From assembly GCA_045576855.1 (NCBI GenBank), contig JAZNHG010000052.1, positions 1-64,000 on the forward strand: 64,000 bases of DNA. Direction: 5' to 3'. This document shows positions 44,241-53,000 of the stretch, in pieces (the stretch's first letter is position 1; each line of letters begins with the position of its first letter). A program made the translations under genes and the position numbers. This DNA comes from Colimorpha sp045576855 (GTDB lineage Bacteria > Bacteroidota > Bacteroidia > Bacteroidales > P3). The notes under the pieces are model-generated. The model was not told the DNA's origin. It saw nothing but the letters and a program-made list of their open reading frames with translations, and searched no databases.

Positions 44241-45548
44241 ATGAAACTGGACTTGATGACGGCCGCCCGCCGCCTGGGACACTATTTCAACCTGCGGAGC
44301 GACCGCGAAGACGAAACCGAGGTGGTGCGCCAGGTGAGCGCCGGCGTAGAGTTTCGCGGCACCAACCTGTGGATTCTCATCTGCGCCATCTTCATCGCCT
44401 CGCTGGGACTGAACGTGAACTCGACGGCGGTCATCATCGGCGCCATGCTGGTGTCGCCGCTGATGGGCCCCATCCTGGGCATGGGCCTCTCGGTGGCCAT
44501 CGGCGACATCGGCCTGCTGCGCCGGGCGCTGAAAAACTACGGCGTGGCCACACTCATCTCCGTGGCCACGGCGGCGCTCTATTTCCTCATCACGCCGCTC
44601 AACGAGGCCCGCAGCGAACTGCTGGCCCGCACCACGCCGAGCCTCTACGACGTGCTGATTGCCTTCTTCGGCGGAGCCGCCGGCGTGCTGGCGCTGACCA
44701 CCAAGAGCAAGGGGCAGGTGATACCCGGCGTGGCCATCGCCACCGCCCTCATGCCACCGCTCTGCACCGCGGGCTACGGACTGGCCACCGCGCAGTGGAG
44801 CTACTTCCTGGGCGCCTTCTACCTCTTCTTCATCAACACCGTCTTCATCGCCATAGCCACATTCCTGGGCGTGAAACTGATGCGGTTCCACACCGTGTCG
44901 CAGCCCGACGGCAAGCACATGCGCGCCGGACGCCGCGCGCTGACCACCGTGGTGGTGCTCACCATGCTGCCCGCCGCCTACATGACCTGGGACATCGTGC
45001 GGCAAGACATAGCCGAGCGCAACGTGCGAGCCTTCATAAACCGCGAGCTGCAGCAGAGCGGCACGCAAATCTTGAACAGCGAGGTGCACCACGACACCCT
45101 GCGCGTAGTGGCCGTCGGACGACCCATAGCCGAAAGCGAACTGGCCGAAGCCCGCTCGCGCATGGACAGTTACAAGCTGAAGGGAATGACGCTCAACGTG
45201 ATACAGGGCGCCGACGCCGAGGGGCTGGCCGCGCAGGTACGCAGCCTGGTGGCCTCGGCCGAAGGCGAACGCCAGCGACTGTCGGCCCGCAGCACAGCGC
45301 TGGAGCAGCAGTTGGCGGCCTACTCGCGCTTCGACACCCTCTCGGCCGCCGTCAGCGCCGAGGCGGCGCTGCTCTTCCCCGACATATCCGGCATCGGCAT
45401 CGGCCTGGTGGGCGGCAAGCCCGTGGCGCTGGTGCGCACCGACGACGGCGCCCACCGGCGCACCTCGGCCACGCTCCATGCATGGCTCCGCACCCGCACC
45501 GGCATCGACGAACTGGAAATCATCACCGTCGACGCCTCGGAGCAATAG
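44241..45548 (+). CDS. DUF389 membrane protein
   Basis: A 435-residue protein. A DUF389 (TIGR00341-type) domain of about five to six transmembrane helices (residues about 45-260) contains LGLNVNSTAVIIGAMLVSPLMGPILG and GVAIATALMPPLCTAGYGLA. The rest (about 270-435) is a soluble part with an apparent coiled coil near residues 340-365. I chose the ATG at 44241; upstream is the repeat element. The function of DUF389 is unknown; a transport or channel role is suspected for the family. Confidence 0.88.
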   Translation: MKLDLMTAARRLGHYFNLRSDREDETEVVRQVSAGVEFRGTNLWILICAIFIASLGLNVNSTAVIIGAMLVSPLMGPILGMGLSVAIGDIGLLRRALKNYGVATLISVATAALYFLITPLNEARSELLARTTPSLYDVLIAFFGGAAGVLALTTKSKGQVIPGVAIATALMPPLCTAGYGLATAQWSYFLGAFYLFFINTVFIAIATFLGVKLMRFHTVSQPDGKHMRAGRRALTTVVVLTMLPAAYMTWDIVRQDIAERNVRAFINRELQQSGTQILNSEVHHDTLRVVAVGRPIAESELAEARSRMDSYKLKGMTLNVIQGADAEGLAAQVRSLVASAEGERQRLSARSTALEQQLAAYSRFDTLSAAVSAEAALLFPDISGIGIGLVGGKPVALVRTDDGAHRRTSATLHAWLRTRTGIDELEIITVDASEQ

Positions 45549-45605
45549 CCGCAAACAACTGCGCGACAACACATTAAACATACGCAAAAAATATTTCTCA
45601 CCATT

Positions 45606-45640
45606 TTTGGGTATTATATGAAATTTTTTTTGTACTTTTG
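45606..45640 (+). promoter_or_regulatory. Promoter of the 2-oxoacid:ferredoxin oxidoreductase operon
   Basis: TTTG (45606-45609), 23 bases, TACTTTTG (45633-45640). It fits the Bacteroidota consensus; the first gene starts 56 bases downstream. Confidence 0.75.
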
Positions 45641-45695
45641 CAGGCACTAACAAAAAGGCAAGAGAACATTATATTAATCTTATAACATTAAAATT

Positions 45696-45914
45696 ATGGC
45701 ATTTAAAGGACAAATCATCATCGATACCGAACGCTGCAAAGGCTGCGGAGTATGCGTACCCGTGTGCCCGATGAAGTGCATCGAGTTGTCGAAAGAGGTA
45801 AACGGCAAGGGTTACAACTTCACCCATACCGTCAATGACAGTTGCATCGGCTGCGCCAGTTGCGCTATGGTGTGCCCCGACGGCGTGATCTCCGTTTACA
45901 AGAAAAAAATCTAA
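45696..45914 (+). CDS. korD: 2-oxoacid:ferredoxin oxidoreductase, ferredoxin-type subunit
   Basis: A 72-residue protein with two 4Fe-4S clusters: CKGCGVCVPVC and CIGCASCAMVC, each completed by a Pro after the last Cys. This is the electron-carrying delta subunit; it passes electrons from the thiamine enzyme to free ferredoxin. It is the first gene of an operon in the order delta, alpha, beta, gamma, the same order as the 2-oxoglutarate-type oorDABC/korDABC operons of anaerobes. The substrate (2-oxoglutarate or branched 2-oxoacids) cannot be fixed from sequence alone. Confidence 0.9.
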   Translation: MAFKGQIIIDTERCKGCGVCVPVCPMKCIELSKEVNGKGYNFTHTVNDSCIGCASCAMVCPDGVISVYKKKI

Positions 45915-45938
45915 ACGAAAAAGAAAGAAAGGAATACT

Positions 45939-47021
45939 ATGGCAAGAGAACTTCAACTGATGAAGGGCAACGAAGCAATTGCCCGTGCAATGATTGCCAG
46001 CGGTTGTGACGGATACTTCGGCTATCCCATCACCCCGCAGAGCGAAGTTATGGAAACCCTGATGGCCGAGAAGCCGTGGGAGACCACCGGCATGACCGTG
46101 CTGCAGGCCGAGAGCGAAGTGGCCTCGATCAACATGGTGTACGGCGGTGCCGCCACGGGCAAGAAAGTGGCCACCTCGTCGTCGAGCCCCGGAATCTCGC
46201 TCATGCAGGAAGGTCTGACCTATCTGGCCGGCGCCGAAATCCCCTGCCTGGTGGTCAACGTGATGCGCGGCGGTCCCGGACTGGGCACCATCCAGCCCTC
46301 GCAGAGCGACTACTTCCAGAGCGTCAAGGGCGGCGGTCACGGTGACTACCAGCTCTATACCCTCGCCCCCGCCAGCGTGCAGGAGATGTACGACTTCGTG
46401 TTCGACGCTTGGGACATCGCCTTCAAGTATCGCAACCCCGTCCTCATCCTCTCCGACGGTGCCATCGGACAGTGCATGGAGAAACTCTACACCCGCGACA
46501 ATGTGGCCCGCTGGACCGAAGAGGAGCGCCGCAAGAACGCCCCCTGGGGCACCTGGGGCAAGCCTGCCACCCGCGGCCACAACATCATCACCAGCCTCGA
46601 GCTTGACTCGGCCCGCCAGGAAGTCTTCAACCTGAAGCTCCAGAAGAAGTATGCCGAGATGAAAGAGAAAGAAGTGCGCTACGAGATGCTCAACTGCGAG
46701 GACGCCGACTACATCATCGTCGCCTACGGCAGCAGCAGCCGCATAGCCATGAAGGCCATGCAGATGGCCCGCGAGAAAGGCATCAAGGTCGGCCTGTTCC
46801 GTCTCATCACCCTCTTCCCCTTCCCGACCAAACAGCTGGCCGAGGTCGCCAAACACGTCAAAGGTATCCTTTGCGTCGAAATGAGCGCCGGCCAGATGAT
46901 CGAGGATGTGAAGCTCGCCACCCAGTGCGGCGTGAAGACCGAGCACTTTGGCCGCTTCGGCGGTATCATTCCCACCCCCGGCGAGGTGCTGGAGGCTCTC
47001 GAGAACAAGATTATTAAGTAA
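45939..47021 (+). CDS. korA: 2-oxoacid:ferredoxin oxidoreductase, alpha subunit
   Basis: A 360-residue protein with the pyrimidine-binding domain (residues about 10-170, GNEAIARAMIASGCDGYFGYPITPQSE with the YPITPxSE motif) and domain II (about 240-350). With the beta subunit it forms the thiamine active site; the complex converts a 2-oxoacid, CoA and oxidised ferredoxin to acyl-CoA, CO2 and reduced ferredoxin. Homologues in Bacteroidota are often named VorB (branched-chain). It lies 24 bases after korD. Confidence 0.9.
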   Translation: MARELQLMKGNEAIARAMIASGCDGYFGYPITPQSEVMETLMAEKPWETTGMTVLQAESEVASINMVYGGAATGKKVATSSSSPGISLMQEGLTYLAGAEIPCLVVNVMRGGPGLGTIQPSQSDYFQSVKGGGHGDYQLYTLAPASVQEMYDFVFDAWDIAFKYRNPVLILSDGAIGQCMEKLYTRDNVARWTEEERRKNAPWGTWGKPATRGHNIITSLELDSARQEVFNLKLQKKYAEMKEKEVRYEMLNCEDADYIIVAYGSSSRIAMKAMQMAREKGIKVGLFRLITLFPFPTKQLAEVAKHVKGILCVEMSAGQMIEDVKLATQCGVKTEHFGRFGGIIPTPGEVLEALENKIIK

Positions 47022-47036
47022 GAAAGGAACACAGCA

Positions 47037-47885
47037 ATGAATAAAGATAATGAAGCTCGCAGACAAGAGCTGCTGAAAGAGGGTTACGAAGAGGTCTACA
47101 CCCGTACCAAAGTGCTTACGGACGCCGTCATGCACTACTGCCCCGGCTGCGGCCATGGCACCACGCACCGCCTGATCGCCGAAGTCATCGACGAGATGGG
47201 TATCCAGGACAAGGTCGTCGGCGTGTCGCCGGTCGGCTGCTCGGTTCTGGCCTACAACTATTTCGACGTCGACTTCCAGGAGGCCGCCCACGGTCGCGCC
47301 CCCGCGCTGGCCACCGCCATCAAGCGCCTCAACCCCGACACCTTCGTCTTCACCTATCAGGGCGACGGTGACCTGGCCGCTATCGGCACCGCCGAGACCA
47401 TCCACGCCGCCAACCGTGGCGAGAACATCACCATGATCTTCGTCAACAACGGTATCTACGGTATGACCGGTGGCCAGATGGCCCCCACCACCCTGGTCGG
47501 CATGCGCAGCGCCACCACTCCCTACGGCCGTCGCGTCGACCTCAACGGCTTCCCCCTCCGCATGACCGAACTGCTCTCCACCCTGCCCGGCACCTACTAC
47601 GTGACCCGCCAGAGCGTGCAGAACCCCGCCGCCGTGCGCAAGGCCAAAGCCGCCATCCGCAAAGCCTTCGAGAACCAGAAACTGAAAAAAGGTCTCAGCT
47701 TCGTCGAGATTCTCTCCAACTGCAACAGCGGCTGGAAGATGACCCCCGTGGCTGCCAACAAGTGGATGGAAGACAATATGATGCCCAACTATCCCATCGG
47801 CGACATCAAGGTCGACGGCAAGATATGCGAAGGCATCGACGCCAACCGCCTCGTGCTGGATCACCCGCTGACGGTTATGCAATAA
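47037..47885 (+). CDS. korB: 2-oxoacid:ferredoxin oxidoreductase, beta subunit (thiamine-binding)
   Basis: A 282-residue thiamine pyrophosphate-binding subunit. It has YCPGCGHGTTHR near residue 35, GDGDLAAIG (the GDG of the thiamine-binding motif) around residue 110 and its end NNGIYGMTGGQ about 30 residues later, where Mg-binding Asn and Gly lie. The length is normal for a separate beta subunit without its own cluster domain. Confidence 0.92.
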   Translation: MNKDNEARRQELLKEGYEEVYTRTKVLTDAVMHYCPGCGHGTTHRLIAEVIDEMGIQDKVVGVSPVGCSVLAYNYFDVDFQEAAHGRAPALATAIKRLNPDTFVFTYQGDGDLAAIGTAETIHAANRGENITMIFVNNGIYGMTGGQMAPTTLVGMRSATTPYGRRVDLNGFPLRMTELLSTLPGTYYVTRQSVQNPAAVRKAKAAIRKAFENQKLKKGLSFVEILSNCNSGWKMTPVAANKWMEDNMMPNYPIGDIKVDGKICEGIDANRLVLDHPLTVMQ

Positions 47886-47944
47886 CTTATAAGACCTATA
47901 CGACTTATAAGACCTATTAAACAAACAAAAAACAAAAAGAAACA

Positions 47945-48496
47945 ATGACTGAAGAAATCATCATAGCCGGCTTTGGTGGACAGGGTGTCCTCTCGATGGG
48001 TAAGATTCTTGCCTACTCCGGCGTCATGCAGGACAAAGAGGTCAGCTGGATGCCCAGCTACGGCCCCGAGATGCGCGGCGGCACGGCCAACGTCAGCGTC
48101 ATCATCAGCGACGAGCGCATCAGCTCGCCCATCATCAACCAGTTCGACACTGCCATCATCCTCAACCAGCAGTCGCTCGACAAATTTGAGCACAGTGTGA
48201 AGCCCGGCGGTCTGCTCATCTACGACCCCAACGGCATCACCCACGAGCCCACCCGCAAGGACATCAACATCTACAAGATTGCCGCCACGGCCAAGGCCCA
48301 GGAGCTCGGCATCAGCAAGGTGTTCAACATGGTGGTCCTCGGCGGCTTCCTGAAGCTGAAACCCATCGTGGAGCCCAAGTATATCCACGAAGGTCTCGAG
48401 CACTCGCTGCCCCAGCGCCACTGGAACCTCATTCCCCAGAACGAGGAAGCCATCGAAATCGGCAAGGGCATCATCGAATGCGTCCAGAAACTCTAA
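47945..48496 (+). CDS. korC: 2-oxoacid:ferredoxin oxidoreductase, gamma subunit
   Basis: A 183-residue protein with the gamma-subunit N-terminus IIIAGFGGQGVLSMGKILAYSG and the motif PSYGPEMRGGTANVSVIIS. The gamma subunit binds CoA or stabilises the complex. It is separated from korB by 59 bases and is the last gene of the operon, closed by a strong terminator. Confidence 0.92.
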   Translation: MTEEIIIAGFGGQGVLSMGKILAYSGVMQDKEVSWMPSYGPEMRGGTANVSVIISDERISSPIINQFDTAIILNQQSLDKFEHSVKPGGLLIYDPNGITHEPTRKDINIYKIAATAKAQELGISKVFNMVVLGGFLKLKPIVEPKYIHEGLEHSLPQRHWNLIPQNEEAIEIGKGIIECVQKL

Positions 48497-48523
48497 CTGG
48501 AAATAAGGACAAATCGCAATGCG

Positions 48524-48561
48524 GAAAGCCTCCTCGCAATGGGGAGGCTTTCTTTTTTTTT
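48524..48561 (+). terminator. Rho-independent terminator of the kor operon
   Basis: GAAAGCCTCC (48524-48533) pairs with GGAGGCTTTC (48543-48552), loop of 9 bases, followed by nine T. It lies 27 bases after the korC stop. Confidence 0.95.
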
Positions 48562-48589
48562 GCCGATTTAAAAAATATTCGTATTTTTG
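48559..48589 (+). promoter_or_regulatory. Promoter of the candidate RNA upstream of the leucine-rich-repeat genes
   Basis: TTTG (48559-48562), exactly 19 bases, TATTTTTG (48582-48589): a full match to the Bacteroidota consensus, overlapping the T-run of the kor terminator. Transcription should start near 48596, about 345 bases before the next start codon. Confidence 0.8.
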
Positions 48590-48595
48590 CACCGT

Positions 48596-48897
48596 CGTTT
48601 GTTCTGATTGTCTAATTGCCAATCTCCATGCACTGACTGCACAACTTCATTTTACAGGCAGGCGACAGGACATACTGAAAGACGTTTGAGTTGACGTTTT
48701 ATCTGCGGCTTGTAGAACTTCGCAACTTCTCAAAATCTACCGCACGGTAAAGCAATCGCCAACGTCCATTGTAGCGTCATACATAGTTATATGTATATGC
48801 TTACGCGTGGGCTTCGGCATTGCTTATCCTCGGTAGATGGGCAATGCGAAGGCCTTACAAGCGGGATGAGTGATGAACACACAACCCGCGCTTTTTT
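48596..48897 (+). ncRNA. Candidate structured RNA (independent RNA or long leader)
   Basis: About 300 bases without a protein frame, between a strong promoter and a terminator-like hairpin. Visible stems: GACGTT (48693-48698) with AACGTC (48761-48766), enclosing TGCG/CGCA and GTAGA/TCTAC; a local ATATAACTATGTATG-type palindrome (48780-48798); an 11-bp stem with one bulge, CTTCGGCATTGC (48812-48823) with GCAATGCGAAG (48841-48851); and GCGGG (48861-48865) with CCCGC (48885-48889), followed by seven T. It does not look like RNase P, SRP, tmRNA or a ribosomal RNA. It may act in cis on the following surface-protein genes by attenuation or be a free small RNA. Confidence 0.6.
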
Positions 48898-48941
48898 TAT
48901 GTCTGTTTGGAAGAAGGATAGTAACCTTTTAAACAATAGAC

Positions 48942-50003
48942 ATGATGAGTAGAAAAGCATTCATTGCAGCATTCCTGCTGCTGGCAGGATTGTCGGCACA
49001 GGCACAGGGCTTCAGCTTCTCGGCCCTCTCGCCGAGCGGCCACACGCTATACTACAGCATCACCGACCGCACCCGGCACGAGGTAGAGCTCGTGTGCCCG
49101 TCGGCCAAATATGGCTCGAACAGCCAGCGCCCGTGGGACGGCTATATCAGACCCTACGGCCGGGTGGTCGTCCCCGGCACGGTCAGCCACGAGGGGGTCG
49201 ACTACTCGGTGGTCAGCATCGGATGGAACGCCTTCTACGGCTGCTACGACATGCGGTCTCTCACCCTCCCCCGCACCCTCCGCGACTTCAAGAGCACCGC
49301 CTTCGAGTACTGCCGCAACTTGGAGGAGATTGTCGTCCACCCCGACAACCCGGTGTTCGACTCGCGCGGCGGCTGCAACGCCATCATCAAGACCCGGGAT
49401 AACGAGCTGGTCTACGGCTGCCGCGGCACGGTGATACCGCGCACGGTGACCTCCATCGCCTGGTATGCCTTCCGCGGCAGCGGGCTGTCCTCGATCAGCA
49501 TTCCGCCGTCGGTGAAGCACATCAGCGACCAAGCCTTCTACGGCTGCTGGCTCGCCGAGGTCACCATCCCCGCCACCGTGGAGGAGCTGGGCTACGGCGC
49601 CTTCGACGACCACATGACGCTCACCCTCGAAGGCTCACCCCTGCGGCTGGAGGCGGGGCACTACCGTTTCGACGACTTCTACGACGAGGAGGGCTACGCG
49701 CACGGCATCTGCGTGGTGCCCTGCGGCAAGAAGCAGGTCTACGAGCGGTCGGCCTGGGGGCGCTATTACCTCTTCCGCGAAGACTGCGAGGACCACACCG
49801 TCATGGTCGACGACACGGAGGGCTGCATCGTGTGGGTCTCGTCCGGCCTGGCCCGCTTCGGCGACCGAGTGGGCGTCGCCTGCAACAAGGAAGGCTACGC
49901 CTTCGTCATCCTCTCCGGCAACATGCCCACCCATATCGAGGTGAAGGACAACAGCTTCCTCATGCCTGCCTACGACGTCACCGTCAAAGCCGTAAAACAG
50001 TAA
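48942..50003 (+). CDS. BspA-like leucine-rich-repeat protein
   Basis: A 353-residue exported protein (signal peptide to about residue 22). The middle (about 70-220) has BspA/TpLRR-type repeats (VVSIGWNAFYGCYDMRSLTLPRTLR, HISDQAFYGCWLAEVTIPATVEELGYGAF), as in surface proteins that bind host or matrix proteins. The C-terminal 90 residues form an Ig-like or InlB-like domain (VWVSSGLARFGDRVGVACNKEGYAFV). No sorting domain is seen, so the export route beyond the periplasm is unclear. It lies downstream of the candidate RNA and 27 bases upstream of the much larger protein of the same type. Confidence 0.82.
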   Translation: MMSRKAFIAAFLLLAGLSAQAQGFSFSALSPSGHTLYYSITDRTRHEVELVCPSAKYGSNSQRPWDGYIRPYGRVVVPGTVSHEGVDYSVVSIGWNAFYGCYDMRSLTLPRTLRDFKSTAFEYCRNLEEIVVHPDNPVFDSRGGCNAIIKTRDNELVYGCRGTVIPRTVTSIAWYAFRGSGLSSISIPPSVKHISDQAFYGCWLAEVTIPATVEELGYGAFDDHMTLTLEGSPLRLEAGHYRFDDFYDEEGYAHGICVVPCGKKQVYERSAWGRYYLFREDCEDHTVMVDDTEGCIVWVSSGLARFGDRVGVACNKEGYAFVILSGNMPTHIEVKDNSFLMPAYDVTVKAVKQ

Positions 50004-50030
50004 GTCAAACCATTAAATACGTATTACACC

Positions 50031-53000
50031 ATGAACAGAAAAGTATTCTTTGCAGCCCTCGTGCTGCTGGTCGGCCTGATGCCAAAGGCATGGGCCCAAG
50101 AGTTTACCATGCCCAACGCCGATGGTGTCCCTATCAAGTACACCATAAGACCCTCAAATACTGTTCGAGCAGAAAAAGTTTACAACGCCACCTATTCGGG
50201 GGTATTGACCATTCCCGCCACAGTGGTGTATTCTGGAGTGGAATTCACGGTAACGTCTGTTATGACCTTCCAGAACTTAAGCGGACTGACCGGACTGGTC
50301 CTTCCTCCCACAATCACTTATATTGGATCCTTCAGCGGATGTACCAATCTAGCTTCGGTCAATATTCCAAATTCCGTCACTCAAATTGGGAACAATGCAT
50401 TTAAAAACTGTGCAAGCCTGACCTCAATCACCATTCCTGAGGGGGTGACCAGTATCGGGAACAATGCCTTTGAGGGATGTACGGGGCTGACCAGCATCGT
50501 AGTGCCGGATGCCGTCACCACGTTGGGCGAAGGAGCGTTCCTCAACTGCACGGGCCTGACATCTGCTGTCCTCGGCGATAGCATCGTCATTATACCCACA
50601 AACTGCTTCAAAGGATGCTCCAATCTGGCATCGGTGACTCTTGGCGATAGCGTTGGTCGCCTCAACAACTCTGCCTTCTATGGATGCTCCAGTTTGACCG
50701 GCATCACGATTCCCGCTGTGAACTACATCGGATGGTCGGTCTTCCACAACTGCTCCAGCCTGTCTTCCATCTCCCTGCCAGAATCGCTAACCACCATCGG
50801 CGGGTATGCCTTTTATGATTGTACGAGTCTGAACTCAATCACCATTCCCAACAATACGAATCTGGAAGGAATGGATATCTTCTATAATTGCACAAGTTTG
50901 ACCTCTATAGTTCTCGGCAGTGGGGTGACGGTTATTCCATCAAACACATTCAGCGGCTGTAACAGCCTCACTTCTATCACCATCCCCACCAGTATCACCA
51001 CTATCAACAGCGGCGCCTTCGCAGGATGCACAAGTCTGACGATGGTTAACTATCTGGGCACACCGGCGCAGTGGATGAGCATCAATATTGCCAATAGTAA
51101 TTATGGGATTAGCAACCCCGTTGAACTCAGCCACAGTATCTCTTTCAACGGTGAACTGGCCACTCACCTGGAAATCCCGGACGGCATTACGACGGTGGGG
51201 GCCAACTTCCGCTACGTCTCGTCGCTTCGCTCGGTGGTCATTCCCAACAGCGTCACCTCCATCGCCGCCTACGCCTTCGACGGCTGCCGACTCGACTCGC
51301 TCACCATCGGCAACGGTGTCACCAGCATCGGCAGCTACGCCTTCCGTAGCGACACCCTCAGCTACCTCAACTACAACTGCACGGCCAACATACTAGGAGC
51401 CTTTGTCAAGACCCGCCTTGCCACGGTGCTTATCGGCGACCATGTCACAACGCTCCCCAACTCAGCCTTCTCAGGTTACAGTTCGCTCACCTCCGTTGTC
51501 CTTCCTTCTGGCCTGACCGACATCCCCAGCAGCGCTTTCAACAATTGTAGCTCACTCAGTTCCATCACCATCCCCGCCGGAGTGACCAGCATTGGCAATA
51601 GCAGTTTCAGCGGATGCTCATCTCTCACCTCCATCACCATCCCCGCCGGAGTGACCAGCATCGGCAGCAGCGCTTTCTATAACTGTACAGGGCTCACCGA
51701 GGTGAACTTCCTCGGCACTCCTGCACAATGGATGCAAATCAGTTTTAACGGATCCAACAGCAATCCAGTACAATATTCGCACAACATCACCTTTGGCGGT
51801 GGCGAGCAATTGACCCGACTGGAGATACCGGAAGGCACCACCTCGGTGGGCAGCAACTGTGCCTATATCTCGTCGCTCCGCTCGGTGGTCATCCCCAACA
51901 GCGTCACCTCCATCGCCGCCTACGCCTTCGACGGCTGCCGACTCGACTCGCTCACCATCGGCAGCGGCCTCACCAGCATCGGCTCCTACGCCTTCCGCGG
52001 CGACACGCTGAGCTACCTCAACTACAACTGCTCGGCCAACATCATGGGGGCCTTTGTCAAGAGCCGCCTTGCCACGGTGGTCGTCGGTGACAATGTCACC
52101 TCTCTTCCCTCCTCGGCCTTCTCAGGTTGCACCGCCTTGACCTCCGTTGTCCTTCCGTCCGGTCTGACCTCTCTGCCTTCCTCGGCGTTCTCAGGTTGCA
52201 CCGCCTTGACCTCCGTTGTTCTTCCGTCCAGTCTGACCAGCATCCCCGGCTCGGTGTTCTCTGGTTGCACCGCCTTGACCTCGGTTGTCCTTCCGGCAGG
52301 GGTGACCAGCATCGGCTATAGTGCTTTCAACGGGTGTTCGTCGCTCGCCTCCATCACGATTCCGGCAGGCGTGACCAGCATCGGCTATAGTGCTTTCAAC
52401 GGATGTTCGTCGCTCACCGCCATCACGATTCCCGCAGGCGTGACCAGCATCGGAAACAACGCATTCAACGGCTGCACGGGTCTTTCTGAGGTGAATTTTC
52501 TCGGAGTCCCGGAACAATGGATGCAGATTGCCTTTGACGGCAGCAATAGCAATCCTATTGCCTATTCCCACAGCCTCTCCATCAACGGCGCGCCGTTGAC
52601 CCAGCTGGAGTTCGCCGACACCACCACCATTATCAACAAAAACTTTGCGGGCATCACATCGCTGCAGTCGGTGGTGATTCCCGACGGCGTGACCACCATT
52701 CCGTACCGTGCCTTCGAAGATTGCTGGCTCGACTCGCTCACCATCGGCAGCGGCCTCACCACCATAGGAACCTATGCCTTTGTAGGCAACACCATCAGTT
52801 ACCTCAACTACAATTGCACAGCCAACATCGTGGGTGCCATAGCAAAAGACAGCCTGCGCACTGTGGTGATAGGTAATCAAATCACCTCTCTCCCAAGCCT
52901 TGCTTTCGCCGATTGCAGCAGCCTTACATCTGTCACCTTCCCTGACGGTTTGACCTCTATCGGATACCGTGCCTTCCGGGGAGACACCTCACTCGCGTCT

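Noticed and set aside
45669..47945. Open frame of 758 codons on the minus strand
   Set aside because: Antisense to the kor operon, whose four genes are clear from motifs and promoter.
48596..48897. 6S RNA, tmRNA or RNase P RNA
   Set aside because: The characteristic conserved blocks of RNase P and tmRNA are absent, and the fold is not the single long bulged stem of 6S RNA; this is by eye, not by covariance search.
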